This document shows, piece after piece, positions 55,632 to 64,000 of a stretch of DNA of 64,000 bases. Source of the DNA: Zygnema cylindricum (lineage: Eukaryota > Streptophyta > Zygnematophyceae > Zygnematales > Zygnemataceae); assembly GCA_037447655.1 (NCBI GenBank), contig JBBHKE010002987.1, forward strand, positions 79,687-143,686, in the 5' to 3' direction. The notes beneath the pieces were generated by a model that had not been told where the DNA came from, ran no database searches, and saw nothing but the letters and a program-made list of their open reading frames with translations. Each line of letters starts with the position of its first letter. The stretch's first letter is position 1. The position numbers and the translations under genes are program-made.

Positions 55632-58600
55632 TTTATTAATATATGTTTTGATGTAGACGAAGAATCAGGCACAGGCAATCCAGATCAGATCAATCCGGAG
55701 AAATGGGATCAGCGTTCAAAAAGGATCTCAGGAAATCGAAAAGAGATAAAGGTCAGGAGAAGAAAAAGAAGGAGGAAGAGTAGAAAGGAGAAAGGGAAGA
55801 AGGGAGAAGGAAAGGGAAGGAGAAATCAAAGTGGAGAAAGGGGAAGAAGAGGAAAGGAGGAAGGAAAAGGAGGGAAAAGGTGTAACGAACATCGAGAGGA
55901 TTAAAAGAGACAATAGGATCAATTTGAACAGGAGAATTTATAAAGGAGTTAAAAATTATTTAAAAGTTCCGGTCCGGGTTGAAGCTTTTGTGCACACTTT
56001 GTGCACACTCTTCCGGTTTTCATTTGGAGATCACCAGTTGGAAGGTAAGAGTCCTACCTTTCCAATGCAACCATCTGATTAGTAATCCAACAAGCATGTA
56101 TAGAGAATAATGAGTTTGAAGTCAGAAAAAAACATTTAACGGGAATAGCGACAGACGGTGTACCCTTTGAACCTGCTGTCATTTAAACCCTTAAAGCTTA
56201 AACTTTTGAAACATTTTTAACTCTCAAAACCTTATGCTAAACTCACAATGACTTGTACACAACAAAATGCATGTCTTCGTGACCTTTTTCTTTTTTTCAT
56301 TTGAGAGTTTTATGTAGAATGCACATCATTGAAACTCATCAAACCTTGGGACAGTTGTCATTACTGCCTTGGGAAATCAATGACCTTTCAATTTTAACAT
56401 TTCAATGGATGTTCAGTTTTAACACCGACCATTGAATAATTAAAATTTCAATTTTAATCATGTCAATACAGTGGAAGTTAACATTCATTTTGTTAAGACA
56501 CCATTTAGCACAGAATAAGTTTGATCGCTACATTGGTTGACCTTTGTTTGAAAAAACACGGCTTACAATCAAAATTTTATGACATTGGGCAAAAAAAGCT
56601 GTGAAAGAAAGTATTTGGCTTGGTGTTCCAGGGGTCAATTTTAAGATCCAGTTGACGTCTCTTTGGAATTTATCGGGGACGAAATAGATTTTTTCGTCTG
56701 GACCTTTTGTCCACTTTGAAGTGGTAAATTTTGAGCATGTTTTTTTGTGTACGACACGTGTCCAATGTTTTTGGAGCTCTGTGATGTATGTTATGGGAAA
56801 CCGAGGGAGTGAACGTTTAAGCCTTCAAAAGTATAGTGGAGGGTAGCAGCCGATGGTTGTTGTTGATACCAGTATTTATGTTGTAACTGATGGATGTTAT
56901 GCGAATGGAGAGTAAACCTTAAACCTTCAAATTGGACGTTAGTAATTGATATTTGTCTCCACTTTCAAGGAGCTTAAGGCAAATCCTTACTTTTGTGTTT
57001 GAAATTGCTGTGATTTCAGGCCTTGACTGTACGGAATTAGAGCCAATCGAATGTAATCATCAACCGGTTCCTCATGAATCTCAAAATGAACCTCATCGGG
57101 GGTCAACCGCATCTTGTATGGAGGACGCTTTTTGCGATAAAACAATAGGACTCTGCCGATGTGGACCCAATACACCTTTTCCCATGCGATCGGTTCCAGA
57201 CCAATGTGGTACAATCAGTACGTGAGTCAAACATCTTGTTATGGATTGAGAACCGAGCTTATTATCATTCGACATTATCTTTGTGTTTTTTATAGGACTT
57301 TCCCAGTTTTGTGATGTTGTTTTGGTTTTGTTGTTTTGTTGTTTAGTTTTGTTTTATGATGTTGTTGTTCATCTGTACCATCTTATGATTTTATCGTTCT
57401 TTCACTATATTGAACTTTTTTGGTCGTTTATAATTTGATAACCACTTGTCATTTTTACACTATATTGAACTCATCTGCTCTTGTAAATTTTGCTGACCAT
57501 CATATGATATTAATTCACTGTATAGAACTTATTTGGTTGTGGAATATTTACTGTTCTAAATGTGTTGCCTGCATAACTTTTCAAATGCAGGGTTCAACTG
57601 TGCACCTACTACTAGTCTATGTGTACACCTGTAATAGACCAATTACAGTGAGAAAAATAATCTTTGGCAATAATACTTTCTTCAATAGCTCTGTACTTTA
57701 TATTTTTTATTCAAGTACTAGTGTTACGCCCATGTATGCATATGGATTAAAACCTTAAAAAACCCCCAAAATCCCTAAATAGCATCATCGTTACATTCTT
57801 GCAGATAGATTATGACGTCCCCTCTCCTTTAGTATCTAAGTAATGTGGCGGTTGGGGTTAATTCGGCAAATTTGCAGAGACTTCGGACCCGTGTGGAATG
57901 AACAGTTGAGGGAAGATTTGTTTTCTAACGATACGGAGAGACCAGGATGGTGTTTTGCTGATCCAGTCAAAAGAGGACAAATACAACCTCGGAAATTGTG
58001 TTATTGTTCATTCGATGGACAGATCGGGGAGTTTTGTGAGATTCCAATTCGTCATTACTGTGTTAACGGTTGTAACAACCATGGAAACTGTGATAACGGA
58101 TACTGTCAGGTGGCGACTTTTCTTTGGCCCTTGGACTCACAGTTCAAATGTGCGAAAACAATTTACAACGTTATATGTGGTAACTCTATACTATACTCGT
58201 ATTATACCGTAATATACCGTATAATACTGTGTTATACCCCTATTATGCAGTTCTATATCATAATATACTGTATTATATAGTGTTATATGGTATTGTAGCA
58301 TATAGTACCTTTTTATGCTGCTGTATTATACTGTATGGTACCATATTATCCATTTATAGTATATGGTCACCACATATAATGCTTCCAATTGTTTTCACAA
58401 ATTTGAACAATGCTCTGAAAAGAACAACTTTTCATGCCTAAGTTTTCACTCCAAAGGACCGTGAAGGGTGAAAACTTGTGCTCTTTGACTATACTGTAAA
58501 GGTGAAAGTTTGATCGAGTTTTGAACTTTTTATTTTTTATCTGACTCCTGATTTTTTGCTGTTTCTGGTAATTTTCTCTATGGGGAATATGATTGGACAG

Positions 58601-58888
58601 TGTGAGAATGGATGGTACGGTGTTGACTGCGGTATCCCTTCGATTTCGTCCTTTCCTGTGGATGAGACAACAGTGCCATGGTTATGGCCTCCCTCCTCCC
58701 CTTTTCCTATTTCCTTTCCCCCTCAAAGATCTTTAGGGGAGGAGATCTCAAGATCCTCTCTGGAAATCGCCCCTCCAAAGCTTAAGGAGGAGGGAAAAGG
58801 GGGAATCAAGACGTTTGTATGGAACAGAAAACGGCCTTTAGTTTATGTGTACGAGTTACCGGGGAAGTTTACCTCTCATATCTTGCGG
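54552..58888 (+). CDS. ExAD-like GT47 (exostosin family) glycosyltransferase, 5' part of gene
   Basis: Recognised from a Cys-rich segment, an EGF-like module (CVNGCNNHGNCDNGYCQCENGWYGVDC) and the start of an exostosin domain (KRPLVYVYELPGKF). This is the order found in Arabidopsis ExAD (At3g57630), a Golgi arabinosyltransferase acting on extensin hydroxyproline arabinosides. Exons: 54552-54923, 57020-57221, 57878-58109, 58601-58888, with GT/AG borders. The last three junctions are in matching phase. At least one further exon must lie between 54924 and 57019 to join phase 0 to phase 1. The catalytic part lies beyond a CT satellite and Copia-H, outside the window. Activity and exact substrate are inferred from family only. 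Confidence 0.72.
55260..55372. repeat. TTTTTGACAAATAA minisatellite
   Basis: Seven or eight imperfect 15-16-bp copies, with GACAAATAA, GGCAAATAA and AGCAAATAA variants. Confidence 0.88.
55574..55628. repeat. (TA)n microsatellite
   Basis: About 25 uninterrupted AT/TA dinucleotides. Confidence 0.95.
55985..56155. repeat. Dispersed repeat R1, second copy
   Basis: Matches 45770-45930 in order: CTTTCCAATGCAACCATC, GATTAGTAATCCAACAAGC, GAAGTCAGAAAAAAAC, AATAGCGAC. Intronic here. Confidence 0.6.
57020..57221 (+). CDS. ExAD-like exon, Cys-rich region
   Basis: Acceptor GTGATTTCAG, donor AGTAC/GTGAGT. Encodes LDCTELEPIECNHQPVPHESQNEPHRGSTASCMEDAFCDKTIGLCRCGPNTPFPMRSVPDQCGTIST with eight cysteines. 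The phase agrees with the next exon. Confidence 0.75.
57222..57877. other. ExAD-like intron
   Basis: AT- and TTGTT-rich. No coding signal is seen. Confidence 0.55.
57878..58109 (+). CDS. ExAD-like exon, start of EGF-like module
   Basis: Acceptor AAATTTGCAG, donor TGTCAG/GTGGCG. Encodes DFGPVWNEQLREDLFSNDTERPGWCFADPVKRGQIQPRKLCYCSFDGQIGEFCEIPIRHYCVNGCNNHGNCDNGYCQ. PGWC..DP and G-FCEIP are shared with the Arabidopsis protein as I recall it. Confidence 0.82.
58110..58600. other. ExAD-like intron
   Basis: Dense TATAC/TATTATAC repeats between 58180 and 58380. No coding signal. Confidence 0.55.
58601..58888 (+). CDS. ExAD-like exon: end of EGF module, start of exostosin domain
   Basis: Acceptor GATTGGACAG, donor TTGCGG/GTAATT. 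Encodes CENGWYGVDCGIPSISSFPVDETTVPWLWPPSSPFPI...KTFVWNRKRPLVYVYELPGKFTSHILR. The RPLVYVYELP block is the first conserved segment of GT47 exostosin-type enzymes. The next exon is not in the window. Confidence 0.85.
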
Positions 58889-59020
58889 GTAATTTTTGGT
58901 CCATTTTTGAATTGCAGTGCAAAAAATGTCAGAAAATGCGTCAGAAAATAAGATCCTTTCTTCAGTACAAAAATTTTAACAGTCAGTTGCTGTATGGTGA
59001 TTGTTGTCGCCTGTCGCAGA

Positions 59021-59805
59021 AAATCTCTCTCTCTCTCGCTCTCTCTCTCTCTCTCCTCCTCCCCCTCCCTCTCTCCCTCCCTGCCGCCCTCCCTCCCTGC
59101 CGCCCTCTCCTTCTCTCCCTCTCTCTCCTTCTCTCTCTCTCTCCCTCTCTCTCTCTCCCTCTCTCCCTCTCTCCCTCTCTCCCTCGCTCCCTCTCTCCCT
59201 CTCTTCCCTCTCTTCCCTCTCTCCCTCTCTCCCTCTCTCCCTCTCTCTCCCCCTCTCCCCCTCTCCCTCTCTCTCCCTCTCTCTCCCTCTCTCCCCCTCT
59301 CTCCCCCTCTCTCCCTCTCTCTCCCTCTCTCCCTCTCTCCCCCTCTCTCCCCCTCTCTCCCCCTCTCTCCCCCTCTCTCCCCCTCTCTCTCTCTCTCCCC
59401 CTCTCCCTCTCTCCCTCTCTCCCTCTCTCCCTCTCTCCCTCTCTCCCTCTCCCTCTCTCCCTCTCTCTCCCCCTCTCTCCCCCTCTCTCCCCCTCTCTCC
59501 CCTCTCCCCCCCTCTCTCACTCTCTCTCTCCCTCTCTCTCTCCCTCTCTCTCTCTCTCTCTCCCTCTCTCCCTCTCTCCCCCTCTCTCCCCCTCTCTCCC
59601 CCTCTCTCCCCCACTCTCCCCCTCTCTCCCCCTCTCCCCCTCTCTCCCCCTCTCTCTCCACCTCTCTCCCTCTCTCTCTCTCTCCCTCTCTCCCTCTCCC
59701 TCTCTCCCTCTCTCTCTCAATCTCTCCCTCTCTCCCTCCCCCTCTCCCCCTCTCTCTCTCTCTCTCTTTCTCTCCCTCTCTCCCTCTCTCCCTCTCTCCC
59801 TTATG
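59021..59805. repeat. 785-bp CT satellite in the ExAD-like intron
   Basis: Plus strand almost exclusively C and T: CTCTCCCT, CTCTCCCC and (CT)n interspersed. On either strand it yields long Ser/Leu/Pro or Arg/Glu/Gly frames that are compositional artefacts. Confidence 0.95.
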
Positions 59806-59818
59806 ACAGGTGAAGTCA

Positions 59819-60222
59819 TGGTAACAAATAGAGTGGAAAGAATAGGAACAGACATTAGCTCTGTTTTGATTAATGATTAAAAAAAAAAACTGGTACAAAA
59901 CAAAAGGAAAGAACAAGCTAAATAGATGGAAAACATCTCGAGAGTGACCTCTCGAGAACTATACGTACTTTCCTAATCTGAAGGGGCACTTGACCTTTCG
60001 GTCAGGAGCCACGGTCAAGATTTATAAAAAGATCTTGACCAGATCCTTATCACGTAAAAGGCATTGACTGTTTGAACACACAAAGACTGAAATACTGGAA
60101 TCCTAGATTCTATAGCATACTGCAGAAATCTAAATATCGAAATCTAGATAATAGAATTCAGAATTTCGATATTAAACCCATTGTCAGAAAATTAGCTTCT
60201 ATCAAAGACTACTTTTCTAACA
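59819..60222 (-). repeat. Copia-H 3' LTR (left border approximate)
   Basis: Minus-strand start TGTTAGAAAAGTAGTC at 60222, directly after the polypurine tract. It contains inverted pairs ATCTTGACC/GGTCAAGATC with a TATA-like TTTTTATAAATC between them, and CTCTCGAGA repeats. The left end at 59819 (TTACCA on the minus strand) is a guess, as no partner LTR is visible. Confidence 0.6.
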
Positions 60223-60235
60223 CCCCCCCTCTTTG

Positions 60236-63052
60236 CTAGAAGGTAAGACCGGCAGAAGCTCGATGTAATTCGAACTGAGGGCGGTGGAGAGACTTGGTGA
60301 GGAAGTCCGCCATCTGTAGAGAAGTCTGGCAGTATTGAAAGGTGAGAGTTCCAGCCGCGATGGTTTCCCGAGTGTAATGGAACTGAATGTCGATGTGCTT
60401 GGTTCGCCGATGATGGACCGGGTTACTCATTAGAGCAAGGGCTCCTTGGGAGTCGCAGAATATTTGAGTTGGGGAAGCCTGAGGGAATTGAAGATTTGCA
60501 AGGAGGGATCGGAGCCAGATTGCTTCCTTGGCAGCATGTGTTGCTGCCATATATTCAGCCTCGGTTGAGGATAGAGCAACAGTGGGTTGCTTTTTGGAGG
60601 CCCAGGAGACTAGAGCTCCTCCGAGTGAGAAGCAGAAACCAGAGGTGGAGCGGCGGGTGTCGAGGTCTCCCCCCCAGTCCGCATCGCAAAAGCCAATGAG
60701 GGTAGGAGAATTGCCACCAGAGAAGGTAAGACGGAGGGACTTGGTGCCTTGCAGATAGCGGAGGACGCGCTTAGCCGCAAGGAGGTGCTCAGGGGTTGGG
60801 TTAGAAACAAATTGGCTCAGTTGCCCGACTGCGACAGCAATGTCTGGCCGAGTGCCAGTCATTGCGTACATTAAACTGCCGACCATTGATCTATATAAGT
60901 CATTTATGTCTCCGTGGACAGGCCCACCGGAGTTGGAAATAAGTTTTGTGTTTGCATCTAGGGGAGTGGAGACAGGAGTGCAGTTTGACATAGAGAACCT
61001 CTCTAGGACCTCAGAGATATATTTTTCTTGAGAAAGGTGGAGGGTTTTGGCTAGACGGTCACGAGTGACTAAAATGCCAAGACAATACTCTAATTCACCC
61101 AAATCTGTCATTGCAAAATGGGAGTTAAGCATGGTTTTGAGTTGCAGAATTGCAGGCAGAGAGGGACTAGAGAGGACAAGATCATCGACATAAATGATGA
61201 TGATTAGAAGGGAATCGTTTTTACCTTTGAAGAAGATACCAAAGTCGGCTGCAAGTTTACAAAAGCCTTCGCAGATCAGAATGGCTTCAAGGTGTTCACT
61301 CCAAACGCGGGGAGCTTGCTTCAAGCCGTAGAGGGATTTGAGTAGGCGACAGACGAGGTGTTCGGTGCCCGGGGAGACGTAACCTTCGGGTTGGCGGACA
61401 AATATTTCTTCTTTGAGGGCGCCATATAGGAACGCCGTCTGGACGTCCATCTGATGGACGTGCCAGTCCTGAGAGGAGGCAAGGGAGAGGAGGATGCGGA
61501 TTGAAGCGAATTTAGCAACTGGCGCGTAGGTCTCTGTGAAGTCGAGGCCTTCCTTTTGAAGGAAGCCCTTAGCAACAAATCTGGCTTTAAACCGATCTAA
61601 GGTGCCGTCAGATTTAGTCTTTATCCGAAAGACCCATTTAGAGCCGATGACTTTGCGGCCATGGGGAAGAGGTGTAAGCTCCCATGTGCCATTCTTTTGA
61701 AGAGACGCAAATTCGGCATCCGTTGCTGCTTTCCAATCTGCAGCATTAAGACCAACCATGGCAGAGGTGAAGGATAAAGGAACATCGAATGTTGCGATGT
61801 TGGCGACACCATGGACTGTGCGCCGAGCTTCGATTCGGGCGCTTTTCCGGAGGACAGAGGGCTGAATGGGCAGAGAGACCTCCGGAATTGCACGCGGAAT
61901 GGTGTAAGGGGGTGCATCTGGATGAATGGGGAAGAGGGAGTAGGGATCAGAAAGGGTCCGTTGAAGAGGGAGGGATTGGGGTGGAGGAGGAGGACTGGAG
62001 GTGGTTCGGACAAGGGCTGAGGAGGGAAAAGAGTTAAGGTGAGAGACAGTTGGAGTGGAGAAATGGGGAGGAATCACGGATATGGGAGCTGATGGAGGAG
62101 GGGAGGGGAGAGCGAGTGAAGGAGGGGAAGGAGGAAGAGGGTAAAGGAGTTTGTTGAGGAGGGGTGTTTCATCAAATGTCACGTCGCGGCTCAGTGTGAC
62201 TTGGCGTTCGTTGATGAGCCATATTCGGTATGCCTTTGACTCGTTCGAATATCCGACCAAGTATCCAATTTTTGCACGGCTGCTCCATTTCCCAGCAGGC
62301 TTTAGATCTTTGATCCAGGCAATACTACCGAATATGCGCAAATGACTGACGTTCGGTTTTGTTCCCGTCCAAGCCTCGTGAGGTGTTAGATTCGGTAGAC
62401 TGGAAGTCGGACAGAGATTTTGGAGATAGTTAGCCGTTGTAACGGATTCCCCCCAAAATATTGTTGGGAGGCCGGCAAAATGAAGCATGGAACGTGCCAT
62501 GTTGACGACGGTACGGTTGTATCGCTCAGCGACACCGTTCTGTTGTGGCGTATATGCCACTGTAGTCTGGTGCGTGATTCCATGGACAGAGAGAAACGAG
62601 GCAAATTCTGTGGAACAGTATTCGCCGCCGTTATCTGTCCGGAGAATTTTGATCCGCAAATTATGGAAATTTTCCACTTTTGCCTTGAATTGTTGAAAGG
62701 TGGCAAACGTGTCAGATTTTCGGCGAATTAAGTAGATGTGACAGTACCGTGTGGCGTCATCAATAAACGTGACAAAGTATTGGGATCCATTGTGACTTGA
62801 AACGGACATTGGTCCACATAAATCAGAGTGGATCAAATCAAGTGGTCCGTTGGATTTGGACGTACTTGAAGGAAAAGACGGTCGAGAAAACTTTCCTTCG
62901 ACGCAACCGGAACAAAATGGGAGTTTCTGATTTGCCAAGGATTCCATACCAGTCACAAGACCTTTGTTTAGGTCATGGAGACTGGAGCCGGACAAGTGGC
63001 CATATCGGAGGTGCCACTTGGAGAATGTGGCGTGTGAGGAAGTGACGGCCAT
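60236..63052 (-). CDS. pol: Copia-H pol: integrase, reverse transcriptase, RNase H
   Basis: 938 codons without a stop from the ATG at 63052; the frame is open further upstream to the A7 run. Residues 6-65 are the GAG-pre-integrase domain (WHLRYGHLS). Integrase D77, D140 (RTDNGGE) and E176 (NGVAERYNRT) are intact. RT spans about 450-700, with D536 in QMDVQTAFL and YVDD at 621-624. RNase H has D790 (CDAD), E831 (EAEYMA) and D867 (FCDSQ). All catalytic residues are present, so the enzymes could be active. A Pro/Ser-rich linker (305-395) separates integrase from RT. Copia elements normally make one gag-pol polyprotein. Confidence 0.93.
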   Translation of the reverse strand: MAVTSSHATFSKWHLRYGHLSGSSLHDLNKGLVTGMESLANQKLPFCSGCVEGKFSRPSFPSSTSKSNGPLDLIHSDLCGPMSVSSHNGSQYFVTFIDDATRYCHIYLIRRKSDTFATFQQFKAKVENFHNLRIKILRTDNGGEYCSTEFASFLSVHGITHQTTVAYTPQQNGVAERYNRTVVNMARSMLHFAGLPTIFWGESVTTANYLQNLCPTSSLPNLTPHEAWTGTKPNVSHLRIFGSIAWIKDLKPAGKWSSRAKIGYLVGYSNESKAYRIWLINERQVTLSRDVTFDETPLLNKLLYPLPPSPPSLALPSPPPSAPISVIPPHFSTPTVSHLNSFPSSALVRTTSSPPPPPQSLPLQRTLSDPYSLFPIHPDAPPYTIPRAIPEVSLPIQPSVLRKSARIEARRTVHGVANIATFDVPLSFTSAMVGLNAADWKAATDAEFASLQKNGTWELTPLPHGRKVIGSKWVFRIKTKSDGTLDRFKARFVAKGFLQKEGLDFTETYAPVAKFASIRILLSLASSQDWHVHQMDVQTAFLYGALKEEIFVRQPEGYVSPGTEHLVCRLLKSLYGLKQAPRVWSEHLEAILICEGFCKLAADFGIFFKGKNDSLLIIIIYVDDLVLSSPSLPAILQLKTMLNSHFAMTDLGELEYCLGILVTRDRLAKTLHLSQEKYISEVLERFSMSNCTPVSTPLDANTKLISNSGGPVHGDINDLYRSMVGSLMYAMTGTRPDIAVAVGQLSQFVSNPTPEHLLAAKRVLRYLQGTKSLRLTFSGGNSPTLIGFCDADWGGDLDTRRSTSGFCFSLGGALVSWASKKQPTVALSSTEAEYMAATHAAKEAIWLRSLLANLQFPQASPTQIFCDSQGALALMSNPVHHRRTKHIDIQFHYTRETIAAGTLTFQYCQTSLQMADFLTKSLHRPQFELHRASAGLTF

Positions 63053-63104
63053 ATTAGCGAATCCAATGGGTGAAAAGGACGAGAGAATGTAGATGTCGCC
63101 CTTT

Positions 63105-64000
63105 TTAACGCCGAATCCAACCGTCGATTTTGTCGTGGATAAAAAGTTGACTCGATCGGAGGAAAAAAACGGCTGTAGCTCCTTGTTTTAAGGCTGCACC
63201 GACAGAGAAGATATTTTTTCGTAATTCCGGTACAAGAAGGACGCCGGAAAGAGTAATATTGGTCTGACAGTTGGAGTTGGGAGGTGTGACAGTACGGCCG
63301 ATATGAGTGGCCATAAGAGTACTGTTGTTGCCAAGTAAGATTGGCATTGGTGGACAGAGTGGAGCCAGAGAAGAGAACCAATCGGCACGTGATGATAAAT
63401 GGTGGGATGCTCCCGAATCTACGATCCAAGTGGAGTCAGGGACTTGTGATGATTGGTGTATCGCGGAGGATAATGCGAATCCGTAGTCAGATTGCGTCAT
63501 TGATGGCGGCAGATTGGCGTTATCTACTGGTGAGTGGTGTACGGGTGGTTGATTAGATGCCGACAGAGGGTAAGTAGGAACGAATCCTGGAGTTCGCGAA
63601 GTGGAGTGATTCTCCAATTGATTTGGACCGTACGGATAGTGGGAGTCGACAAATGGATCGGTTTGGGAAAGTTCCAAATTTCCGAGAGCAAATGTACTCT
63701 CAGCAGATGAAGCTTGGCCGTGGTATGATCCACGACCACCAGGATGACCTCGTCCACCAGTACGGCCGGGTCCACCTTGCCGTTCATGCTTGCGTTTAAG
63801 CGCTGGACACACATCGATGATGTGATCCGACGCTCGACAATAGCGACAGGTGGTGGAGGAAGATTTTGGCGGCCTGGGATTGGGTGAAAAGGTGGCCAGG
63901 GCGACTCCTGATGTTGTTTGAAACGATTGTTTCATTTCCTCATGAACCAGTCGCGCTGTTAGGGTCGGAATGGTTAGAGCAACTGTAGAGTTGTCAAGAG
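63105..64000 (-). CDS. gag: Copia-H gag C-terminus and protease (partial at window edge)
   Basis: The frame is open from 64000 (LTIPTLTARLVHEEMKQSFQ) to a stop at 63105. From the Met at 63935 a CCHC knuckle CRYCRASDHIIDVC spans residues 30-43, then a Gly/Arg-rich linker and the protease motif STWIVDSGASHHL (Asp 173). It ends prematurely because a run of seven A (63163-63169, plus strand) is one base out of step with pol. The rest of gag lies beyond the window. Confidence 0.88.
   Translation of the reverse strand, partial: LDNSTVALTIPTLTARLVHEEMKQSFQTTSGVALATFSPNPRPPKSSSTTCRYCRASDHIIDVCPALKRKHERQGGPGRTGGRGHPGGRGSYHGQASSAESTFALGNLELSQTDPFVDSHYPYGPNQLENHSTSRTPGFVPTYPLSASNQPPVHHSPVDNANLPPSMTQSDYGFALSSAIHQSSQVPDSTWIVDSGASHHLSSRADWFSSLAPLCPPMPILLGNNSTLMATHIGRTVTPPNSNCQTNITLSGVLLVPELRKNIFSVGAALKQGATAVFFLRSSQLFIHDKIDGWIRR

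Larger units (their letters stand above)
54924..57019. other. Intron region with simple repeats and a possible small exon
   Basis: It holds a tandem TTTTTGACAAATAA array (55260-55372), a (TA)n tract (55574-55628) and repeat R1 (55985-56155). A possible exon follows TTGATGTAG near 55660 (ACGAAGAATCAGGC...), open for about 90 bases in phase 0. A purine-rich segment occupies 55735-55880. Nothing else is coding-like. Confidence 0.45.
59819..64000 (-). mobile_element. Copia-H, near-intact copia element, runs off the window
   Basis: Minus-strand 3' LTR at left (ending at 60222), a polypurine tract (minus strand GCAAAGAGGGGGG, 60223-60235), then pol and gag-protease frames with one frameshift between them. 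It lies in what appears to be an ExAD-like intron, opposite to the gene. The second LTR is outside the window, so age and target duplication cannot be judged here. It belongs to a different copia lineage from the half-tRNA group. Confidence 0.9.

Noticed and set aside
55557-55904. Frame starting in the (TA)n tract and continuing into a Lys/Arg-rich segment
   Set aside because: It begins as Tyr-Ile repeats from the microsatellite. Only the part after the TTGATGTAG acceptor could be an exon, and that is uncertain.
58876-59916. Long open frames on both strands rich in Ser/Leu/Pro or Arg/Glu/Gly
   Set aside because: They run through the CT satellite; several frames are open at once because the sequence lacks A/G or T/C stops. 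Compositional artefact.

Overview
This is a eukaryotic nuclear window, almost certainly from a streptophyte (a land plant or a charophyte alga). Two interrupted protein-coding genes are recognisable, both of plant type. One is Listerin/LTN1 on the minus strand. The other is an ExAD-like GT47 glycosyltransferase on the plus strand, with an EGF-like module joined to an exostosin domain. They sit in AT-rich DNA dominated by Ty1/copia LTR retrotransposons, Tourist-like MITEs and purine/pyrimidine microsatellites. Nothing prokaryotic is present. The species cannot be named from this sequence.

Layout. 1-4290: intergenic DNA with nested MITEs that have GGG termini and TTA/TAA target duplications. 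4294-10204: Copia-A (+), a complete but decayed element with 568/567-bp LTRs and CCTCT duplications, itself inside a MITE (3806-11622) that also carries a second MITE (10583-11524). 11626-16240: mostly unassigned DNA with a 60-bp coding-like minisatellite at about 15125-15550. 16241-37252: one minus-strand copia element (Copia-B, duplication AACAT) opened by four later LTR insertions: Copia-C (17510-23646), a solo LTR (24589-25923), Copia-E (27506-33853) and a second solo LTR (35866-36364). 38395-39970: a minus-strand copia fragment (Copia-G). 39971-47640: gene-poor DNA with a (GT)n tract and a 660-bp GA tract. 48010-53990: LTN1 (-), five exons visible, its 5' part lost at a 10-N gap (53991-54000). 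54552-58888 onward: the start of the ExAD-like gene (+). 59021-59805: an almost pure CT satellite in its intron. 59819-64000: Copia-H (-), the only element with a near-intact coding region, running off the window.

The most interesting signal is the architecture of Copia-B, -C and -E. Their LTRs extend past the gag start codon, so gag begins inside the LTR and reads in frame through the LTR end. The primer-binding site immediately after the LTR is not the usual complement of a tRNA 3' end. It reads GGTTATGGGCCCACC in Copia-E and degenerate versions in -B and -C, and matches the anticodon arm of initiator tRNA-Met. This is the half-tRNA priming known for Drosophila copia and yeast Ty5. The target-site duplications around C fix these LTR borders independently of any family comparison.

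LTN1 and the ExAD-like gene are divergently oriented across the gap. LTN1 would act in ribosome-associated quality control and the ExAD-like protein in Golgi arabinosylation of extensins; no functional link between them is implied. Both have been invaded by the same CTCCCT-type microsatellite, which in LTN1 encodes Glu/Gly-rich insertions in exons.
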